NCBI GenBank assembly: GCA_012839565.1
Contig: DUMZ01000007.1
Span: 174,939 to 238,938 of the forward strand
DNA: 64,000 nucleotides
Reading direction: 5' to 3'
DNA from: Anaerolineaceae bacterium
GTDB taxonomy: Bacteria > Chloroflexota > Anaerolineae > Anaerolineales > Anaerolineaceae
The notes beneath the pieces were generated by a model. It was given only the letters and a program-made list of their open reading frames with translations. It ran no database searches and was not told where the DNA came from. Shown here piece by piece: positions 54,000 to 63,609 of the stretch. Every line of letters starts with the position of its first letter. Position 1 is the stretch's first letter. The position numbers and the translations under genes were made by a program.

Positions 54000-55451
54000 A
54001 TGAACTTCGGCATCATCCGTTACCTTTTAGGCAGAATACTTATGATTTTGAGTGGCCTAATGGTGCCATCCGTCGTGGTGGGCATAATTTATCGCGAACC
54101 CTTCCAGGTGCTAAAAGGCTTTTTAATCACCATGGCGCTGTGTCTCGCCTTGGGATTCTTGCTTAGCCGCAATAAACCAAACAAAGATGATTTCTACGCG
54201 CGCGAAGGTTTGATGCTTGTCGTCTTGGCCTGGCTGATGATATCTCTCATCGGGTCACTTCCGTATATTTTTAGCGGCAAAGTAAGCTCTTTTATTGACG
54301 CGTTGTTCGAATCGACCAGTGGTTTTACCACCACGGGAGCCACTGTTTTAGCCATTGAAGAAAACGTTTTGCCCCATTCCTTGCTGTTTTGGCGCAGTTT
54401 TTCGCTGGTAATCGGAGGTATGGGCTTTTTGTTTTTTATCATCAGCTTGCAGCCCGCTATAGGCCCACGGGGCATTTTTATTATGCGCGCTGAGCTGCCT
54501 GGCCCAAGCTTTGGTAAACTGGAATCGCGCATTAGCAAGTCGATTCATATTCTGTATGCTATTTACATTGGCTTAATTTTTGCCGTTATCATTCTCTTGC
54601 GCATTGGAAAGGTTGACTGGTTCGAGGCAATCCTGTTGGCGTTTGGTACCGCAAGCACTGGAGGCTTTGACATTGTGCCCCAGTCGATTGCCGCCTATGA
54701 TAGTCAATTCGTGCATATGGTCATCGCGGTTGCCATGATGATTTTCGGTATGAGTTTCAATCTCATCTATCTTTTGGTCATTGGCAAGTTCAAACAATTT
54801 TTTAAATCTGAAGAATTACGCTGGTATTTGGGCATTATTATCAGTGCTGTACTGCTGATTTCCGCGAGTGTTTTCCCACTCTATACGAACATCAAAACGA
54901 TGTTTCAGGATGTTTTCTTTACCACAACGTCAATTATCACCTCAACAGCATACACGACCGTTGACATCCAAAAATGGCCCATCTTCGCCCACATCGTCCT
55001 GTTGTTTTTAATGTTCTGTGGCGGTATGTCGGGATCGACATCATCAGGCTTGAAAGTCGCCCGTATCATGATGTTTGGCAAATCCATCAAACAGGAACTC
55101 AGACGCATGATATCCCCCGAACGCGCGGTACCCATCGTCATTGAAGGTAAACCTGTTGATGCCATCAACCAACGTAGCACGACCTTTTATATCATCACCT
55201 ATCTGGCTGTTTTTCTGGTCTTGCTGGCCTTGATAAGCATCGACACCCAGGACTTCACCAGTTCGTTCAACGCGGTCATTGCCACGCTCAATAATGTTGG
55301 ACATGGTTCCGATTTGCTCGGACCATCGCTGCCATATAGCCAGCTAAGCGTTCCCACAAAATTAATTTTATGTTTGGCGATGATTATGGGCAGGCTGGAA
55401 ATTTACCCGGTGCTTTTACTTTTCTTCCCTGCCACCTGGCGAAAAACCTAA
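54000..55451 (+). CDS. trkH: Trk potassium uptake channel TrkH
   Basis: A 483-residue K+ channel subunit of the TrkH/KtrB family. The four pore loops can be seen: TSGFTTTGATV, TASTGGFD, TTSIITSTAYTT and TLNNVGHGSD, each with the selectivity glycine or its substitute (the third loop has STAY in place of SxG). About ten membrane helices. Starts 3 nt after trkA and is clearly co-transcribed. Confidence 0.94.
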   Translation: MNFGIIRYLLGRILMILSGLMVPSVVVGIIYREPFQVLKGFLITMALCLALGFLLSRNKPNKDDFYAREGLMLVVLAWLMISLIGSLPYIFSGKVSSFIDALFESTSGFTTTGATVLAIEENVLPHSLLFWRSFSLVIGGMGFLFFIISLQPAIGPRGIFIMRAELPGPSFGKLESRISKSIHILYAIYIGLIFAVIILLRIGKVDWFEAILLAFGTASTGGFDIVPQSIAAYDSQFVHMVIAVAMMIFGMSFNLIYLLVIGKFKQFFKSEELRWYLGIIISAVLLISASVFPLYTNIKTMFQDVFFTTTSIITSTAYTTVDIQKWPIFAHIVLLFLMFCGGMSGSTSSGLKVARIMMFGKSIKQELRRMISPERAVPIVIEGKPVDAINQRSTTFYIITYLAVFLVLLALISIDTQDFTSSFNAVIATLNNVGHGSDLLGPSLPYSQLSVPTKLILCLAMIMGRLEIYPVLLLFFPATWRKT

Positions 55452-55537
55452 ACAGTCATAAAAAAACATAATTAAAGTTCTGCAATCTTTATTATTTCAT
55501 TTCGTGTAAAATTCTCTTACATATAGGATACGAAAGC

Positions 55538-56095
55538 ATGAAAAAGAAACCAAGCCAAAACAAAAGCAAAGCAAACCTTAAAAAAGTCGTTGCCAAATCT
55601 TCTAAAGATAAAAGCAAGCACTCAATTACCAGGAAGAACAAGCGCAAAAAGCTTAGTCCGTGGCTCTTTTTCTTACTGCTCATTCCCATAGCTTTAGCAT
55701 TTTTTCTCATCAATTCTCACATCAATAAAAATGCCCCCGACGTACCAAACGAAATAACTGCCATACAAAACTCAGATGCATTGCCCACTGAACTCAGCGT
55801 CAGCGAAGCCCACGCGCTTTACACCGACGGCGCTTTCATTCTTGACGTTCGCGAAGCGGACGAATGGCACCAAGGACACATCCCAGGAGCCACTTTAATC
55901 CCCCTGGAAAACTTGATATATGCTTATCAGTCATTACCCGTTTCCGAGCCAATCATTGTCGTCTGTCGCTCAGGCAACCGCAGTGCCCTGGCCCGTGATT
56001 TTCTGATAAAAGTTGGCTTTCCGCAAGTTGCCAACATGGCGGGTGGTATGAATAGTTGGATAGCTGCTGGGTATGATCTAACAACAGGCGACTAA
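55538..56095 (+). CDS. Membrane-anchored rhodanese-like protein
   Basis: A 185-residue protein. The first ~45 residues are extremely Lys/Ser/Asn-rich (cytoplasmic), followed by one membrane helix (WLFFLLLIPIALAFFLI). A rhodanese domain (about 88-183) lies outside. It has VSEAHALYTDGAFILDVREADEWHQGHIPGATLIPL and the active-site cysteine in VVCRSGNRSALA. It probably transfers sulfur or acts as a redox-sensitive binding domain at the cell surface. Monocistronic. Confidence 0.87.
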   Translation: MKKKPSQNKSKANLKKVVAKSSKDKSKHSITRKNKRKKLSPWLFFLLLIPIALAFFLINSHINKNAPDVPNEITAIQNSDALPTELSVSEAHALYTDGAFILDVREADEWHQGHIPGATLIPLENLIYAYQSLPVSEPIIVVCRSGNRSALARDFLIKVGFPQVANMAGGMNSWIAAGYDLTTGD

Positions 56096-56210
56096 CAGCT
56101 TTATAAGACTTTTTCCCCCCTGATTTCCGCTTAGTTCCCGCAACTCCCCATCAAAATCCGCCTAAAACAGTATTTTAAGGGTATCATTAATCTATTAAGG
56201 AGTAGATATC

Positions 56211-57770
56211 ATGGAACCCCAACTTTTGGCAATTGACCTGGGCACGCAGTCGTGTCGCGCGCTTGTTTTTGATCCAAAAGGCAATCTCATTGCCAAATCG
56301 CAAATCCCAATTGACACCTTCTCAACCCCTGAACCGGGTTGGGTAGAGCAAGACCCGGAATTATTCTGGCAAATTGTCTGTCAGGCATGCCAGGCGGTGT
56401 GGGAGATGCCCAGCGTGCGCAAAGACGCCCTTTTGGGTGTTTCAATCACCACCCAGCGTTCCACGATAATCAACCTTGGCGCGGATGGCAAACCATTGCG
56501 TCCTGCCATTCACTGGTCTGACCAGCGCCGCACCCCTGGACTAAAGCCGATAGGTGGCTTTTGGGGACTTGCCTTCGCGATAACCGGCATGACTCCGACC
56601 GTTTCCTACTTGATGGCGGAAGCTGAAATTAACTGGATTCAGAAATATCAACCAGAAATCTGGGAGAAAACACATAAATACATGTTGCTTTCAGGCTATA
56701 TGCACTATCGGCTGACGGGCGAACTGGTCGAGTCAACCGGCAATATGGCCACCTATATGCCGTTTGATTACAAAAAACAAAGCTGGTCGGGTAAGCACGA
56801 CTGGAAGTGGAAAGCCGTACCCATCGAAAAAGAAAAGCTAATGCCGCTTGTACCACCCACCACTTTGATCGGGCAAATTACAAAAGAAGCCGCCCAGGCA
56901 ACCGGCATTCCAGAAGGTTTGCCTTTGTACGCCGCAGCATCCGATAAAGCCTGCGAAGTAATCGGCGCGGGCTGTGTTGAGCCAAATGTCGCTTGCTTGA
57001 GTTTTGGTACCACAGCAACCATCAACACCACGCATTACAAATATGTCGAGGCTGTGCCTCTGCTTCCGCCCTACCCGGCAGCAATCCCCAATGCTTACTC
57101 GCTTGAAATTCAGCTTTACCGTGGCTTTTGGCTGGTCTCGTGGTTTAAGCGTGAGTTTGGGCACAACGAACAGCGCCTTGCACAAAAACGGGGTGTACCA
57201 ACAGAAGCTCTCTTTGATGACCTAATCAATTCTGTGCCAGCCGGTTCGCTTGGTCTGATGACCCAGCCTTACTGGGCACCTGGCTTAAAACTACCTGGTC
57301 CCGAAGCCAAAGGCGCGGTTATCGGTTTTGGCGATATTCACACACGCGCGCATGTTTACCGTTCGATGATTGAAGGCATCGGATACGCCCTGCGCGAAGG
57401 CGCGGAACGCACCAGCAAGCGCAGTCGCATCCCGATTGAATCCATCCGCATAGCGGGTGGTGGTTCGCAAAGCCCTGCCGCGATGCAAATCGCCGCCGAT
57501 ATTTTTGGTCTGCCCGCCAGTCGCCCACACGTTTACGAAGCCAGCGGTCTGGGCGCGGCAATGGACCTGGCAGTTGGACTGGGTCTTTACCCGGATTTCA
57601 AAACGGCGGTTAGCGCGATGACTCGGATACATGATACCTTTGAGCCAAACCCAAAGAATCAGGCAATTTACGACGAACTCTACAACCGTGTTTACCTGGA
57701 AATGTATCGCCGGCTGAAACCACTTTACCATGAAATAAGCGATATTACGGGCTATCCACCTTCAGATTAA
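56211..57770 (+). CDS. FGGY-family carbohydrate kinase
   Basis: A 519-residue sugar kinase of the xylulokinase/glycerol kinase superfamily. The phosphate-1 motif is LLAIDLGTQSCRALVFDPKGNLI. ITTQRSTIINLGADGKPLRPAIHWSDQR is the sugar-binding segment, CLSFGTTATINTT the phosphate-2 region, and IRIAGGGSQSPAAMQIAADIFGLPASRP the adenosine-binding FGGY signature. The sugar is not predictable. No transporter or isomerase lies beside it. Good ribosome site TAAGGAG before ATG. Confidence 0.9.
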   Translation: MEPQLLAIDLGTQSCRALVFDPKGNLIAKSQIPIDTFSTPEPGWVEQDPELFWQIVCQACQAVWEMPSVRKDALLGVSITTQRSTIINLGADGKPLRPAIHWSDQRRTPGLKPIGGFWGLAFAITGMTPTVSYLMAEAEINWIQKYQPEIWEKTHKYMLLSGYMHYRLTGELVESTGNMATYMPFDYKKQSWSGKHDWKWKAVPIEKEKLMPLVPPTTLIGQITKEAAQATGIPEGLPLYAAASDKACEVIGAGCVEPNVACLSFGTTATINTTHYKYVEAVPLLPPYPAAIPNAYSLEIQLYRGFWLVSWFKREFGHNEQRLAQKRGVPTEALFDDLINSVPAGSLGLMTQPYWAPGLKLPGPEAKGAVIGFGDIHTRAHVYRSMIEGIGYALREGAERTSKRSRIPIESIRIAGGGSQSPAAMQIAADIFGLPASRPHVYEASGLGAAMDLAVGLGLYPDFKTAVSAMTRIHDTFEPNPKNQAIYDELYNRVYLEMYRRLKPLYHEISDITGYPPSD

Positions 57771-57803
57771 ATAATCGTTTTGAAAAACTACATATAAAAG
57801 AAA

Positions 57804-57826
57804 AAGAGCTCGGGATTAGAGCTCTT
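57804..57826. terminator. Bidirectional terminator
   Basis: AAGAGCTC-GGGATTA-GAGCTCTT, an 8-bp stem flanked by A-rich and T-rich tracts. The stop codon of the convergent NYN gene lies in the loop. Confidence 0.8.
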
Positions 57827-58577
57827 CTTTTGATCTGATAATCATCACCGATTTACCCGGCACCTTTTTAAGGTCAAAGAAAGTCTTATGCTGTCTCACC
57901 AGGCTGGCCAGTTGCTTGGCGCCATAGCTGCGGGGGTCAAAACCAGGGTCAATCCTGCGCAATGAGGTGCCCACTTCCGAAAGGCTGGCCCAGTTATCAT
58001 CATCGGTACCAACCATCTCAATAGCGCGGTTAATGTTTTCAATAAGTTCAATTTCCTCCGTGCTTAGCTTGGCAGCGATCTTTTGGCGCGCGGCAGCTTT
58101 TTTCTTTTGGCGGGCGCGTTCTTCAAGGTTTTCAGTATAAATAAACACTTCGCAAGCTGAAACAAAGGCACGGGGTGTGCTCTGCTTGCCGATGCCAATC
58201 ACCAGTTTGCCACTTTCGCGAATGCGCGTTGCCAGGCGCGTGTAATCGCTGTCACTGGAAACAAGGCAAAAGCCATCCACCAAATCCGTATGGAGAATGT
58301 CCATAGCGTCAATAATCATCGCTGAGTCGGTAGAATTTTTCCCTGTGGTGTAACTAAATTGCTGAAAAGGCTGAAAAGCATAAGAATTAAGCGTCTCTTT
58401 CCAGGATTTCATGTGCGTTGTCGTCCAGTCGCCATAAATACGCCGAATGGTCGTGTTGCCAAATCGGCTGGCTTCAACAACGATTTGCTCCATCAAAGAT
58501 GCCTGCGCGTTATCGCCATCGATGAGTATCGCGATGCGTTTTTCAATATTTCCGTTAGGTAGCGTTGTATCTGTCAT
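57816..58577 (-). CDS. NYN domain (LabA/DUF88-like) nuclease with C-terminal OST-HTH/LOTUS domain
   Basis: A 253-residue protein. The NYN (PIN-like) domain has the acidic metal-site residues in AILIDGDNAQ, NSTDSAMIIDAMDIL and VSSDSDYTRLATRIRE. A Lys/Arg-rich helix links to an OST-HTH/LOTUS domain (about 180-245: WASLSEVGTSLRRIDPGFDPRSYG). Family members bind or cut RNA. The track starts at 58616; I choose ATG 58577 because TATAAT lies exactly 6 nt before it. Downstream of msrA but with its own promoter. Confidence 0.88.
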   Translation of the reverse strand: MTDTTLPNGNIEKRIAILIDGDNAQASLMEQIVVEASRFGNTTIRRIYGDWTTTHMKSWKETLNSYAFQPFQQFSYTTGKNSTDSAMIIDAMDILHTDLVDGFCLVSSDSDYTRLATRIRESGKLVIGIGKQSTPRAFVSACEVFIYTENLEERARQKKKAAARQKIAAKLSTEEIELIENINRAIEMVGTDDDNWASLSEVGTSLRRIDPGFDPRSYGAKQLASLVRQHKTFFDLKKVPGKSVMIIRSKEEL

Positions 58578-58589
58578 GACCCCATTATA
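58578..58589 (-). promoter_or_regulatory. Leaderless-type promoter of the NYN gene
   Basis: Perfect TATAAT (58589-58584, minus strand), 6-nt spacer, ATG 58577. No Shine-Dalgarno at a usable distance. Confidence 0.6.
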
Positions 58590-58606
58590 ACGTGAAACCG
58601 CAAAGG

Positions 58607-59080
58607 CTAACGACAATAGCAGTCATCATCAGAGATTACATTATGCTTGGCATAATAATCCTGATGATAATCTTCCGCGGGCCAAACGTTGCCAACAGGT
58701 CGCAAAGCAACATCTATGTCTTTTGGATAGATTCCGGAAGATTTTACAGCCTTGATTACTTTTTGTGCAATTTTGTTTTGTTCTTCGTTCGCATAAAAAA
58801 CCGTGGTGCGATATTGTTCACCAAATCTTTCAGCAAGAACTGGATCATGAGATTGAAAGAAAATCTCCAAAAGCTTTTCAAAACTAATCTGCTCAGTGTC
58901 AAATTTCAGTTGCACAGCTTCAACATGCCCCGTTTCTTGCCGGCAAACCTGGGCATAACTGGGATTCTCGGTAGTCCCGCCAGTGTAAACAGCCAGCGTA
59001 TCCGACACGCCCGGAACAGCTTTCAATTGTGCTTGTAAACCCCAAAAACAACCACCTGCGAGTAAGGCTTGTTCTAACAT
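58607..59080 (-). CDS. msrA: Peptide methionine sulfoxide reductase A
   Basis: A 157-residue repair enzyme reducing methionine-S-sulfoxide. The catalytic motif GGCFWG holds Cys11. VYTGGTTENPSYAQVC, GHVEAVQLKFD, FFQSHDP and the later YHQDY-type segment EDYHQDYY match the family. C-terminal cysteines (DDDCYCR) may act as resolving residues. GGAG lies about 8 nt before ATG. Read towards the NYN gene but probably a separate unit. Confidence 0.94.
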   Translation of the reverse strand: MLEQALLAGGCFWGLQAQLKAVPGVSDTLAVYTGGTTENPSYAQVCRQETGHVEAVQLKFDTEQISFEKLLEIFFQSHDPVLAERFGEQYRTTVFYANEEQNKIAQKVIKAVKSSGIYPKDIDVALRPVGNVWPAEDYHQDYYAKHNVISDDDCYCR

Positions 59081-59334
59081 AGGGCAATCTCCATTTTGGA
59101 AAGTATTTTTAACATTGATGCAACTATATCACGAAGAGCACATTATTTCACGCAAAATCTATAGACAAGCCTTCCTTTTCTTATAGATTTGGACAAAAAA
59201 GTGCTTTATGTCATTTTACACAATGAGAATATTCACATTCAGCATGTAAACGAAATATTACATACATTTTTACGTATACGCATGGTTCTCTGACAATTTG
59301 TAATCTCACATTGTTTTGGAACTTAAATAAAACA
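59081..59334. other. Gene-free interval between msrA and the tRNA
   Basis: About 250 bp, AT-rich. It contains the msrA promoter region and the 3' flank of the tRNA gene. I see no ORF or repeat-family copy in it. Confidence 0.5.
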
Positions 59335-59406
59335 TGGGCCCGGATGGATTCGAACCAACAACCAAGCGGTTATGAGCCGCCTGCTCCGCCATTGAGCTAC
59401 GGGCCC
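59335..59406 (-). tRNA. tRNA with CAT anticodon, probably tRNA-Ile2
   Basis: Minus-strand cloverleaf: acceptor GGGCCCG/CGGGCCC, D stem GCTC/GAGC, anticodon stem GGCGG/CCGCT with loop CTCATAA (CAT), T arm GTTGG-TTCGAAT-CCATC with one T-T mismatch, discriminator A. CCA not encoded. The stretch AGCAGGCGGCTCATAACCGC closely resembles the lysidine-modified tRNA-Ile2 of E. coli, so Ile2 is favoured over elongator Met, but this is not certain. Confidence 0.88.
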
Positions 59407-59474
59407 CAGCGTGAAATCAATCTTACCATAAAAGCCAAATATTTTGAATGGTTGAATTCCGCCTTATTAATAGC

Positions 59475-59504
59475 AACAAGGCGGTTGGTCTTCACCGCCT
59501 TGTT
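59475..59504. terminator. Terminator after glnS
   Basis: Perfect 11-bp stem AACAAGGCGGT / ACCGCCTTGTT with an 8-nt loop. It lies between glnS (stop at 59546) and the tRNA gene, both on the minus strand. Confidence 0.7.
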
Positions 59505-59545
59505 AATCTTATAGTCCTTATAGTAAACACGTTCCAGATGGCAAA

Positions 59546-61225
59546 TTACTTATGCATCTTCGCCCAGCTGTCCACCAAGGACAAGGTACGAATCCAGACG
59601 GGTTTTTCAGGTGTGCTCGTAACGTGGTCAAGTGTAAAGTAACCATCGCGCACGAACTGATACACTTCCCCGACCTTGGCATCAGCCAAAGCTGGCTCGA
59701 GTTTGGCTTGTACGACCTTTAAGGAATCCTTGTTGAAGTGATCCAAAAAATCCTGGTCATCGGGAATATCTTCGGGGTCTTTTTCCAGGAACATTTGCTC
59801 GTAGAGTCTGGTTTCAGCTTCAACAGCATGTTTGGCGCATACCCAATGGATAGTGCCACGCACCTTGCGGCCATCCGGCGACTGTCCACCGCGTGATTCG
59901 GGGTCATAAGTCACATGAATCTCGACAACATTGCCGTCATCGTCTTTGACGATGTCTTTATACTGAATGTAATAAGCATTCATCAGTCGCACTTCGCGTC
60001 CGGGACTCAAGCGGAAATACTTTGAAGGCGGATTTTCCATAAAATCGTCCGCTTCAATATAAATTTCGCGCGAGAACGGCACTTTGCGGGAACCGCCCCT
60101 TTCCGGGTCATGCGGGAAGTCGGGGACCTCAAACCACTCCACCTGCCCTTCGGGGTAATTATCGATGATGACCTTCACCGGTTCAAGCACAGCCATTCGG
60201 CGGGGCGCGGTTATGTTTAGTTCATCGCGCACAACATGCTCCAGAAGCTCAACTTCAATAACGTTCTCGCTCTTGGCGACACCCACGATATCAATAAATT
60301 CCCGGATTGCTTTGGGCGGATAACCACGGCGCCGCATTGCAGCCAGCGTGGGCATACGAGGGTCAATCCAGCTGTCCACCAAGCCAGCTTCAACGATTCT
60401 GCGCAACTTACGCTTGCTCATCACCGTATGTGTCAGGTTCAGGCGGGCAAATTCAATTTGTTGGGGCGCGAAAATCTCAAGTTCCTCGATAAACCAGTCA
60501 TAAAGTGGCCGGTGGTTCTCATACTCCAGCGAACACAAGGAATGCGTAATGCCCTCAATCGAGTCGCTCTGCCCATGCGCGAAGTCGTACATCGGATATA
60601 TACACCATTCGTCACCAGTGCGATGATGGTGAGCATGCAAAATGCGATACATAACGGGGTCACGCATGTTGATATTAGGTGATGCCATATCGATCTTAGC
60701 ACGCAGGGTCAACTCGCCATCCTTAAACTCGCCAGCACGCATACGCTGGAAGAGATCCAGGCTTTCTTCAATGGGTCGGTCACGCCAGGGACTGTTTTTA
60801 CCCGGTTCAGTCAGCGTTCCACGATATTCGCGGGTTTCTTCGGGGCTAAGTTCATCAACATAGGCTTTGCCCTTTTTGATCAGTTTGATAGCCATCTCAT
60901 AGAGTTGCTCAAAGTAATCTGAAGCGTAATACTCCCTGTCGCCCCAATCAAAGCCCAGCCAGCGAATATCTTCCTTAATAGCGTCAACGTATTCAACGTC
61001 TTCTTTGACGGGATTCGTATCGTCATAGCGTAAGTTCGTGATACCGCCATAATCTTCAGCGATGCCAAAATCAAGCACTAAAGCTTTGGCATGGCCGATA
61101 TGTAAATAGCCGTTTGGTTCCGGAGGGAAACGGGTATGCACCCTGCCACCAAAGCGACCGGTGCGGTTATGTTCATCAATGATATCAGTGATAAAATTTG
61201 TTCTTCTTGGCGTTTCGTCTGTCAT
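59546..61225 (-). CDS. glnS: Glutaminyl-tRNA synthetase
   Basis: Class I synthetase charging tRNA-Gln, 559 residues. Signatures: [18 protein letters not shown] (HIGH-type), [44 protein letters not shown] and HTVMSKRKL (KMSKS-type). The C-terminal beta-barrel anticodon domain follows (from about 340). Its presence suggests direct glutaminylation, although GatCAB could coexist. A promoter (TATAAT 61256-61251) and an AGGAG site lie upstream. Confidence 0.96.
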   Translation of the reverse strand: MTDETPRRTNFITDIIDEHNRTGRFGGRVHTRFPPEPNGYLHIGHAKALVLDFGIAEDYGGITNLRYDDTNPVKEDVEYVDAIKEDIRWLGFDWGDREYYASDYFEQLYEMAIKLIKKGKAYVDELSPEETREYRGTLTEPGKNSPWRDRPIEESLDLFQRMRAGEFKDGELTLRAKIDMASPNINMRDPVMYRILHAHHHRTGDEWCIYPMYDFAHGQSDSIEGITHSLCSLEYENHRPLYDWFIEELEIFAPQQIEFARLNLTHTVMSKRKLRRIVEAGLVDSWIDPRMPTLAAMRRRGYPPKAIREFIDIVGVAKSENVIEVELLEHVVRDELNITAPRRMAVLEPVKVIIDNYPEGQVEWFEVPDFPHDPERGGSRKVPFSREIYIEADDFMENPPSKYFRLSPGREVRLMNAYYIQYKDIVKDDDGNVVEIHVTYDPESRGGQSPDGRKVRGTIHWVCAKHAVEAETRLYEQMFLEKDPEDIPDDQDFLDHFNKDSLKVVQAKLEPALADAKVGEVYQFVRDGYFTLDHVTSTPEKPVWIRTLSLVDSWAKMHK

Positions 61226-61280
61226 AATTCTCTCCTTATATGGCTTGTAGATTATACCTTATCTAAGCCTGATTACGAAA

Positions 61281-61304
61281 AAAGCCCTGAAAGTTCAGGG
61301 CTTT
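61281..61304 (-). terminator. Terminator after the flavodiiron gene
   Basis: AAAGCCCTGA-AAGT-TCAGGGCTTT, a perfect 10-bp stem. On the minus strand it is followed by TTTTCG; it separates the flavodiiron gene (stop 61327) from glnS. Confidence 0.85.
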
Positions 61305-61326
61305 TGCTTAGCTAAACATTGTGGCT

Positions 61327-62529
61327 TTAGCCCTCTTTTGATTTTCTTGCAACTTGTTGAGCGATTTGCTGGATCGTTTGGATGTCATCAGGCTTGGCAC
61401 AGCCGACAAATTCCAATGCCCCGGCAATATCCCAGTTCAATTTTTCTGCGTAGCTTTCAAATACAGGTTGCGCGCCACCCGACCAGGCATAGCTGCCAAA
61501 ATAGCCCGCCACCTTGTTTTTTACGCTCTTGATTTCAGCGATATCCAGGGCGTGAACCATGGCGGGGAACATCGCGCGTTCATAGGTCGGACAAGCAATA
61601 AGCACACCTTTTTTCGTCCACAAAGACGGCAAGATAAAGCTCGGATGAACCGTGCTCACGTTGAATACTTCTACCGGCACGCCCTCGTTCGTGATGGTTT
61701 GCAAGCAAGCTTCCATGGCGCGTTCCGTGTTGCGATACATAGTGCCAAACAGCACGGTAACGCCTGGTTCAGTCTGTTCGGTAGCGTACTTTGCCCATTG
61801 CTGATAAAGCGACACAATACGCATGGGATCTTTGCGCCAAATCAGACCATGTGATGGCGCGATAATCTTGAACGGATATACCGCAGCTTTATCAATCGCC
61901 ATCAAGGTATTGCGGCTAAACGCGGCAACGATGTTGGTGTAATACCTTAAGGCTTCCTTCTCGTAGAAAGGCAGTTGATCTTTGGCTTCATCGTCAAAAA
62001 GAACGCCATCTAAACTGCCATAGGAACCAAAGGCATCACAGCTAAACATAATTTCTTCTTCTTCCAGGTAGGTAATCATGGTTTCGGGCCAGTGTACCAT
62101 CGGCGTAAAAAGGAAACGCAAGGTGAATTTGCCCAGGCTAAGGGTGTCTTCGTGTTTGACAACCATCACATTGTCATCAACACCATAGAAATCCTTCATC
62201 ATCGAGATAGCCTTGCCCATACCCACAAATCTTGCGTTAGGAGCAAGCTGGCGAATGCGCAAAAGCGCGCCACTGTGGTCGGGTTCCATATGGTTGACGA
62301 TGATGTAATCTAATTTGCTGATATCAATGAGCTTTGATACCTGTTCAACAAAGTCGTCAGTAAAGCTTTCTTTCGAAAGGTCAATCAGCGCGGTTTTTTC
62401 ATCTTTAATTAGATAGCTGTTATACGACACACCCTGATCCGAAACCGGCCAAAGCCCTTCAAAAAGGTCTGTGGTACGGTCGTTAACGCCTACCCAGTAA
62501 ATGTCTGGTCGAATTTCAACAGGTCGCAT
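61327..62529 (-). CDS. FprA-type flavodiiron protein
   Basis: A 400-residue A-type flavoprotein that reduces O2 to water or NO to N2O, protecting anaerobes. The metallo-beta-lactamase-like domain carries the diiron ligands His80-x-Glu82-x-Asp84-His85 (NHMEPDHSG), a His in VHWPET, an Asp in SCDAFGSYG and a His in APSHGLIW. The C-terminal flavodoxin domain starts VTVLFGTMYRNTE (FMN loop). No rubredoxin domain, so a separate electron donor is needed. It directly follows the aldolase gene with no gap. Confidence 0.93.
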   Translation of the reverse strand: MRPVEIRPDIYWVGVNDRTTDLFEGLWPVSDQGVSYNSYLIKDEKTALIDLSKESFTDDFVEQVSKLIDISKLDYIIVNHMEPDHSGALLRIRQLAPNARFVGMGKAISMMKDFYGVDDNVMVVKHEDTLSLGKFTLRFLFTPMVHWPETMITYLEEEEIMFSCDAFGSYGSLDGVLFDDEAKDQLPFYEKEALRYYTNIVAAFSRNTLMAIDKAAVYPFKIIAPSHGLIWRKDPMRIVSLYQQWAKYATEQTEPGVTVLFGTMYRNTERAMEACLQTITNEGVPVEVFNVSTVHPSFILPSLWTKKGVLIACPTYERAMFPAMVHALDIAEIKSVKNKVAGYFGSYAWSGGAQPVFESYAEKLNWDIAGALEFVGCAKPDDIQTIQQIAQQVARKSKEG

Positions 62530-63480
62530 TTATGCTCCGATAAATTTGCGAACTTCTTCTAACTTGCCTGCGCTGCCCAAAAGTTCGTTTTTGGCTGCGA
62601 TAAAGTTAGCGTATTCAGACATGAAGATCTTACCGGGGTCGCGCAAGTCAAACTTTTCGGGTTTGTCGCGGAAGAACTCACGGTGCACGCGTGTCCACAC
62701 CAGGCGTCCATCGGTATCGATGTTGATTTTCACTACGCCAAGTTCTGATGCGGCTTTAAACTGCGTGGCATCCACGCCTTTGGCACCAGCGATATGACCG
62801 CCGGCAGCATTGATGCGCGCCACTTCTTCTTCAGGCACAGAGCTTGAACCGTGCATCACCAGCGGGAAACCGGGCAGGTTCTTTTGGATATCCGCCAAGA
62901 CATTGAAATGCAAACTTTGTGAACCAGTGAACTTAAACGCGCCATGGCTCGTGCCAATCGCGACAGCCAGCGAGTCGCAGCCTGTACGTTCAACAAAATC
63001 CTTGGCTTGGTCAGGGTCTGTCAATTTGGCGTCAGCTTCATCAACTTTGACATGTTCCTCAACGCCACCCAACATACCCAGTTCAGCCTCAACCACAATA
63101 CCTTTGGCATGCGCGGCTTCGACCACACGGCGGGTTACGGCAACGTTTTCTTCGTAGGGTAAGGAAGAACCGTCAATCATCACCGAGCTGTAAAAGCCCG
63201 AATCAATACAGTCATAGCAAGTTTGCTCGTCGCCATGGTCAAGATGGACAGCAAAAATGGCTTCAGGGTAAATTTCATCAGCTGCGCGGATAAGTCCTTC
63301 CAGGAATGTTTTGTTGGTGTAAGAGCGCGCGCCCTTGCTGATTTGAATGATAAAAGGTGCCTGCGATTGCAGATTACCCCTGAACAAACCTTCAATTTGT
63401 TCAAGGTTATTGATGTTATATGCACCTATGGCATATTTTCCATAGGCATGTTCGAATAGTTTTTTGGTGGTAACAATCAT
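62530..63480 (-). CDS. fba: Class II fructose-bisphosphate aldolase family protein
   Basis: A 316-residue zinc aldolase of the Fba/GatY/KbaY family. Zinc and catalytic segments: FAVHLDHGDEQ, SVMIDGSSLPYEENV, VEAELGMLGG, AVAIGTSHGAFKF and VMHGSSSVP, then the phosphate-binding KINIDTDGR. The glycolytic fructose-1,6-bisphosphate role is most likely; tagatose-bisphosphate use cannot be excluded. TATAAT (63518-63513) and AGGAG precede ATG. The flavodiiron gene begins one base after its stop, so they are co-transcribed. Confidence 0.92.
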   Translation of the reverse strand: MIVTTKKLFEHAYGKYAIGAYNINNLEQIEGLFRGNLQSQAPFIIQISKGARSYTNKTFLEGLIRAADEIYPEAIFAVHLDHGDEQTCYDCIDSGFYSSVMIDGSSLPYEENVAVTRRVVEAAHAKGIVVEAELGMLGGVEEHVKVDEADAKLTDPDQAKDFVERTGCDSLAVAIGTSHGAFKFTGSQSLHFNVLADIQKNLPGFPLVMHGSSSVPEEEVARINAAGGHIAGAKGVDATQFKAASELGVVKINIDTDGRLVWTRVHREFFRDKPEKFDLRDPGKIFMSEYANFIAAKNELLGSAGKLEEVRKFIGA

Positions 63481-63609
63481 TTTGTCTCCTTGAATGCAAT
63501 TTCGATACTTTGATTATACCTAATAAAGCTGCTGATTTCATCCTTAAGTCAGGCATTTTCCGATATTACATTAATTTGCGACTTGTCGCGCAACTGAAGA
63601 AGATAAGCC

